The notes under the pieces: generated by a model
The model's input: the letters and a program-made list of their open reading frames with translations, nothing else
What the model was told of the DNA's origin: nothing
Databases searched by the model: none
Shown: positions 60,149 through 64,000 of the stretch, in pieces
How the letters are laid out: every line of letters begins with the position of its first letter
How positions within the stretch are numbered: position 1 is the stretch's first letter
NCBI GenBank assembly: GCA_945952225.1
Contig: CAMFHP010000019.1
Location: 1-64,000, forward strand
Direction: 5' to 3'
DNA length: 64,000 nucleotides
DNA from: an uncultured Myxococcaceae bacterium
Lineage (GTDB): Bacteria > Myxococcota_A > Polyangia > Polyangiales > Ga0077539
Translations under genes and position numbers: made by a program

Positions 60149-60826
60149 TCAGGCGGGCACGGTCACGAAGTCGACGTACTCGCCGTGCGTGAGGCAGTGG
60201 CCGTGCACGCGCACGACGTCGCCGGGGCGCACGTCGGGGGGCAGGGCCACGAGGTACACGGTGTTGCGTCCGCCGTCGGCCGCGGGATCGGTTCCCTCAC
60301 GGGCGGCGATGGCGCCGGTGTCGCTCGCGGCGGGGGTGGGCCACGCGCTGAAGCGGCTCTCGACCTCGGCGGCCTCGGCGTCGGTGGCCTTGCGCACGCG
60401 GATCCAGTCGAACCAGTGGCCCGTGGGGTTCTCGGCGGTGGGGGCCGCGTTGGGGTGCTTCGCGTAGCCGCGCGACGGGTCGCCGAACATCACCGCGAGC
60501 TTGCCCGCAGGAACAGCGCCGGCTGCGAGCGCGGGCGCGAAGGGGAGGTGCTTGCCGATGGCCTTCGTGTCGCTGTCGGCGGCGTTGATGGCCGCGCGGT
60601 AGCTCTCGGGCACGGCGCCGGCGTTGCCGCGCGTGCGGTTGAAGGCGACCGCGTCCCAGTCGGCGGGGCGCGCGGCGGGCACCGCGGGGATCGCGCCCGC
60701 AGCGGCGGTGGCATTGGCGACGGGCGTCTGCGACGAGGCGCATCCGACGGCGATGGGGCTGAGCACGACGGCGCCCGCGAGGCTCGCGAGGCCCTGGAGC
60801 AGTTCACGGCGAGAGGGGTTCGGCAT
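60149..60826 (-). CDS. Tat-exported superoxide-reductase-like protein
   Basis: 225 residues. Twin-arginine signal SRRELLQGLASLAGAVVLSP with possible lipobox AVGC (Cys29). The mature domain has the ligand set of superoxide reductase (SORL family): KHLP (Lys92-His93), HP (His124), GHWFDWI (His137) and HCLTHGE (Cys211, His214), where the family has KHxP, HP, HxIxWI and CxxHG. The HP-to-H distance is seven residues longer than usual. It would reduce superoxide at an iron centre in the periplasm. Annotation is by motif only. Confidence 0.7.
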   Translation of the reverse strand: MPNPSRRELLQGLASLAGAVVLSPIAVGCASSQTPVANATAAAGAIPAVPAARPADWDAVAFNRTRGNAGAVPESYRAAINAADSDTKAIGKHLPFAPALAAGAVPAGKLAVMFGDPSRGYAKHPNAAPTAENPTGHWFDWIRVRKATDAEAAEVESRFSAWPTPAASDTGAIAAREGTDPAADGGRNTVYLVALPPDVRPGDVVRVHGHCLTHGEYVDFVTVPA

Positions 60827-60889
60827 GGTCGCGGCTCATAACGCGCGGGTGCGAGAACCACAACCGTGCGCGGCGCAACGAGCGGTTGC

Positions 60890-62272
60890 TCAGCGGGCTG
60901 CGCGGACGCGTGCGGCGGGGCGCTCCGCGGTGCGCACGACGCCGGGGCGAGGCGGCGCGGGCGCTTCGACGGCACCCGATGCGATGCGCTCGATGAGGGC
61001 GAGGGGATCGGCGTGGCGCGGCTTCGGCGCACGCGTTCCGCGCTTGTGGAGCACGAGCACGCGGTCGGTCTTCGTGGCCTCGCCGCGGCGTCCCTCGCCC
61101 CAGATCTTGCTGACCTTGCCGACCTCGTTCACGTCGTCGACGATGACCGCCGCGAGGTCGAGGGGAACGTCGTCGCGCACGGCCTCCCAGGCCTCGGTCG
61201 CGAGCGTGCGGCTGCCGTGCTCCTTGTTGATCACGTCGCCGATGGTGACCACGCACACGCCGTCGTCGCGCAGCACACGCGAGCACTCGGTGAGCGCATC
61301 GCGGAGGAAGCCGCAGTACCCGCGGAACCGATGGCGGTCGCTCAGCGCGAGGCGACGGTCGGTCTTCTCGACCTGGAGCGAGGCGTCGACGTCGCTCACG
61401 GATTCACCGAGGAGCCACAGGCGGATCCAGTTGAACTTCCCGTAGCGCACGACGTTGAGGTACGGCGGCGACGTGACGATGAGCTTCACGCTGCCTTCGG
61501 GGATGTGCTTCGTGAGCTGACGCGCGTCGGCGCGGAGCCCGCGTCCGCGGCGTGCGGGCGTGCCCTCGGCGAACTCGTGGGCCATGCGCAGACGGAGCTT
61601 CTCGAACGCGTTGAAGGGCGGGCGCGCGAGGCCCTTCGTGCGGATGTACTTCTCGAGGTAGCCCGGCGACATGCTGAACGTGTTGGGCATCGACACGCTG
61701 AGGCACCGCGAGCTCACCACGTCGCGCGTGTGGTGCCCGTGCAGAATGCCCGCGAGCGAGGCCAGCAGGAAGCGGTCGACCCCGTCACTCGCGTCGAGCT
61801 GTTCCTTCATGTGAAGGAGCTGCGGGAGCGTGGTGGTCTCTTCGAAGAGCATGCGGATCTCGGGCGGCGCGCGGTCGCCCACCGGAGCGGGCACGTAGCT
61901 CCGTTCGAGCTCTGCGATGCGGAGGATCGTCTGCTCGTAGGAGGGCGGCGCGACCTTCACGTCGGTGAGCAGCGCGGCGAGGGGATTGAGATCCACACCG
62001 ATGCCTACGCGGCCGGCGACGCACGCTTCGAGGGCGGTGGTTCCGCGGCCCGAGAAGGGGTCGAGCACCACGTCTCCGACGTCGCTGAACTGCTCGATGA
62101 AGTACCGCGGAAGACCCGGCGGATAGCTCCCCATGTACGAGCACATCGAGTGGAACACATGGCCGTATCGACGGCCGAGGAGCTTCCACCACGGCGCGAT
62201 CCACGCGGGCTCGTCCGACGCCACTCCCGTCGGGCGCGCACTGCGCCCGCCACCCTGCACCACGCTCAGCAT
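60890..62272 (-). CDS. orphan DNA methyltransferase (m4C/m6A type)
   Basis: 460 residues. SAM motif I reads DPFSGRGTTALEACVAG (about residue 75) and the catalytic motif IV reads TSPPYLNVVRYGK (about 270), an order I-IV. The gap of ~190 residues between them holds the probable target-recognition region. TSPPY belongs to N4-cytosine or N6-adenine methyltransferases. No restriction or specificity gene lies beside it, so it is an orphan. ATG 62272 is preferred to a TTG at 62323; neither has a strong Shine-Dalgarno. The divergent region 62273-62414 is AT-rich and has the palindrome TGGAGCTCCA. Confidence 0.85.
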   Translation of the reverse strand: MLSVVQGGGRSARPTGVASDEPAWIAPWWKLLGRRYGHVFHSMCSYMGSYPPGLPRYFIEQFSDVGDVVLDPFSGRGTTALEACVAGRVGIGVDLNPLAALLTDVKVAPPSYEQTILRIAELERSYVPAPVGDRAPPEIRMLFEETTTLPQLLHMKEQLDASDGVDRFLLASLAGILHGHHTRDVVSSRCLSVSMPNTFSMSPGYLEKYIRTKGLARPPFNAFEKLRLRMAHEFAEGTPARRGRGLRADARQLTKHIPEGSVKLIVTSPPYLNVVRYGKFNWIRLWLLGESVSDVDASLQVEKTDRRLALSDRHRFRGYCGFLRDALTECSRVLRDDGVCVVTIGDVINKEHGSRTLATEAWEAVRDDVPLDLAAVIVDDVNEVGKVSKIWGEGRRGEATKTDRVLVLHKRGTRAPKPRHADPLALIERIASGAVEAPAPPRPGVVRTAERPAARVRAAR

Positions 62273-62414
62273 CGGCACCGTCCTCTGTGCGCGTCGATGC
62301 CCGAAGTGCCCACCGAACCGCAACTATTTTACATGCGCAAACTGCATGGAGCTCCAGCAATGCACGCGGATTCCGCGCGTTCGCATTCGCGCGCGATGCG
62401 ATACGGTCGCCTCT

Positions 62415-62870
62415 GTGGACGCCTCCTCGCGCGCGACCGTCGCGGCCCTCGTGTGGCTCGCGGTGCAGTTCGCCGTTCCCGCACTCCGCCTCGATCCGAC
62501 GCAGCGGCCTCCGTTCTCGCCGCGCTTCTCGTGGAGCATGTTCGCCGGCCGTCCCCTCGCGACCTGCTCGCACGAGCTGCGATGGATCACTCGCGACGGC
62601 GCGCCGACCACCCTTCCGTTGCCCCCGCACGGTCACGCCGCGCGGCGCGTGTTGAGCGCGCGCACGCCCGACGAGTTCCGCCGCGTGGTGCCGCTGCTCT
62701 CGGCCTACGCCGACGACGACCGCGCGATGATCTCTTCGCTCGACGACCTGCTTCGGAGGTACCGCGCGACCGTCGATCCCCACGGCGCGCACACGCTCGC
62801 GAGCACGCTCGACTGCCGCACGGCGCGCGGTGAGGTGCTGCGTCGCACGCTCCGTCTGGAGGCGCGATGA
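62415..62870 (+). CDS. hypothetical protein paired with HTTM-like gene
   Basis: 151 residues from GTG, seven bases after TACGGT. One N-terminal hydrophobic helix (ATVAALVWLAVQFAVPAL) anchors a soluble domain (PFSPRFSWSMFAGRPLATCSHELRWITRDGAPTTLPLP). FSWSMFAGRP is a short conserved-looking patch. Its TGA overlaps the next ATG (ATGA), so the two are coupled. Such small membrane-tethered proteins commonly accompany HTTM genes. Function unknown. Confidence 0.75.
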   Translation: MDASSRATVAALVWLAVQFAVPALRLDPTQRPPFSPRFSWSMFAGRPLATCSHELRWITRDGAPTTLPLPPHGHAARRVLSARTPDEFRRVVPLLSAYADDDRAMISSLDDLLRRYRATVDPHGAHTLASTLDCRTARGEVLRRTLRLEAR

Positions 62871-64000
62871 GCCCGTTCGCGCCCGACTCCACGGTGGCCT
62901 CGCACCGATCGCTTCATCGCTCGCTCGGCGTGCTCGCCGTGCTCGGATTGCTGCACATGCGCGGTGAGTGGCGCGACACGCTCGCGGTGTGGGGCTACGG
63001 GCGCAGCGTTGGCGAGGCCGCGCGTCCGTGGTGGCTGCTCGACGGCGCGACCCTCGCGGCGATGCTCTTCGCATTGGGCATTGCGTGGCGCGCGTCGGGC
63101 CTCGCGATGGGCGTGCTGATGGCGATGGCCTACGTCGTTGCGCCCGTCACCTATCACAACAACCTCTACCTGCTCGCGCTGTTGGTGATGCTCACGGCCC
63201 TCTTCGCGCGGCACGAGGGATCTCCATGGCAGCGCGGCGATGGCGAGCGCGCGGTGTCGGGCGTGTACGAGCGACTCGTGCAGTGGCAGCTCGCGATCGC
63301 GTACGTGGGCTCGGTGCTCGTGAAGGCCACGCATCCGTTGTGGCAGGGAACGGGCGGCGTGATCCGATGGCTCGCGGTGGTGCGCGTCCCCGAGACGCGC
63401 GGCGGAATGCTCAACGCGTGGCTGTCCCCCCTGCTCGCGCATCATGGCATCGCCGCGGCGCTCGACGTCGTGGTGGAGGTCGGCGAGGTGGCGATCCCCG
63501 TGATGCTCGCGTCGCCGCGATGGCGCCGCATGGGGCTCGTCGCGGGCGTGGTGCTCCATGGGTTCTTGCAGGCGTGGCTGCACCCGCAGCTCTTCACGTT
63601 CCTGATGCTGTGGGGCTACTTCGCGTACGTGCCCGCTGGCGACCGCGCGTGGACCCTCACGTGGAACGTGCGCTCGCCCCTGCAACGCAGGCTCGCCGCG
63701 TGGTGGCCGCGCATCGATTGGCGCGCGCGGATCGCGCTGCGTGAGGGCGACGCGAGCGCGCTCGACGACGGTCGCGGCGGGCGTTGGCAGGGGTTCGGCG
63801 CGTGGGTGATGGCTGCGGTGCTGAGCCCGGTGTCGCTGCTCGCGGTGGCGACGTTGTGCCTTCTCGCGCCGACGATCACGCGCGTCGGGCCATGGTCTCG
63901 CGATGGCGTCGAGCAGGTGATGTTGGGGGCGCTCGCGGTGATCTCCGCGGCCACCCTCGTGCAGCGGACACTCGTGTGGGAGCGGTCACCAGACCCCCGG
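62867..64000 (+). CDS. HTTM-like (vitamin K carboxylase-related) membrane protein, 3' end cut
   Basis: 378 codons from ATG 62867, still open at the window edge. About eight hydrophobic segments. Segments matching horizontally transferred transmembrane (HTTM) proteins: YHNNLYLLALLVMLTALFAR, AIAYVGSVLVKATHPLWQGTGGV, DVVVEVGEVAIPVMLA and VLHGFLQAWLHPQLFTFLML. HTTM domains are homologous to vitamin-K-dependent gamma-carboxylase; bacterial members are mostly of unknown function. ATG overlaps the previous stop. No TAG, TGA or TAA occurs in frame before 64000. Confidence 0.8.
   Translation, partial: MSPFAPDSTVASHRSLHRSLGVLAVLGLLHMRGEWRDTLAVWGYGRSVGEAARPWWLLDGATLAAMLFALGIAWRASGLAMGVLMAMAYVVAPVTYHNNLYLLALLVMLTALFARHEGSPWQRGDGERAVSGVYERLVQWQLAIAYVGSVLVKATHPLWQGTGGVIRWLAVVRVPETRGGMLNAWLSPLLAHHGIAAALDVVVEVGEVAIPVMLASPRWRRMGLVAGVVLHGFLQAWLHPQLFTFLMLWGYFAYVPAGDRAWTLTWNVRSPLQRRLAAWWPRIDWRARIALREGDASALDDGRGGRWQGFGAWVMAAVLSPVSLLAVATLCLLAPTITRVGPWSRDGVEQVMLGALAVISAATLVQRTLVWERSPDPR

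Overview
The window is very GC-rich, gene-dense chromosomal DNA that looks like a myxobacterium (Myxococcota), probably of the Polyangiales/Sandaracinus type. This is inferred from gene content: many lipoproteins with long Asp/Ala-rich stalks after the lipobox, Ser/Thr kinases, a HEAT-repeat/PilT fusion, ECF sigma factors, a multihaem cytochrome and a TPR-plugged TonB receptor. No rRNA, tRNA, insertion sequence, phage gene or CRISPR array was seen.

Layout. 1-13.8 kb: a truncated lipoprotein gene. Then a tightly overlapping seven-gene minus-strand operon (about 7966 down to 2133) with two ECF sigma factors, one zinc-finger/FecR anti-sigma protein and exported YHYH, HupE-like and PEBP proteins. 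Then a surface phosphoesterase/sulfatase pair and an eight-haem cytochrome lipoprotein. 13.8-15 kb: a 650-base region with six copies of a 21-bp repeat in two inverted arrays, a possible zinc-ribbon mini-gene and a sigma-54-type promoter in front of a type IV pilin-like gene. 15-22 kb: Kef-type antiporter, MFS transporter, folE with a Lon-N-domain gene, and small hypothetical genes. 22-28 kb: HEAT-PilT, PilT and a TPR/Ser-Thr kinase, a motility-ATPase operon. 28-35 kb: lipoproteins, a TonB-dependent receptor and a transglutaminase-domain protein, divergent from a site-2 protease. 35-39 kb: response regulator, EpmB-like radical SAM enzyme, GH5 cellulase and UspA. 39-44 kb: rsmA and a DUF58/MoxR/DUF4350 cluster. 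44-54 kb: a 55-residue protein behind a near-consensus sigma-54 promoter, an SDR with altered catalytic residues, a metzincin protease, kinases, PilZ, HAD nucleotidase, rpmG-rpmB and RCC1-like lipoproteins. 54-61 kb: a two-gene 2-hydroxyacyl-CoA dehydratase-type system (651 and 1202 residues) behind a 22-bp palindromic operator, next to a Tat-exported superoxide-reductase-like protein. 61-64 kb: an orphan DNA methyltransferase and a divergent membrane pair ending in an HTTM-like protein cut by the window edge.

Regulation. Three sigma-54-type -24/-12 elements were read, the best before the 55-residue gene and the pilin gene. Eight genes have a TAnnnT -10-like hexamer 6-9 bases before the start codon and no clear Shine-Dalgarno, which suggests leaderless transcripts. 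Several starts were chosen on that basis. All functional names come from motifs read by eye; no database search was run.
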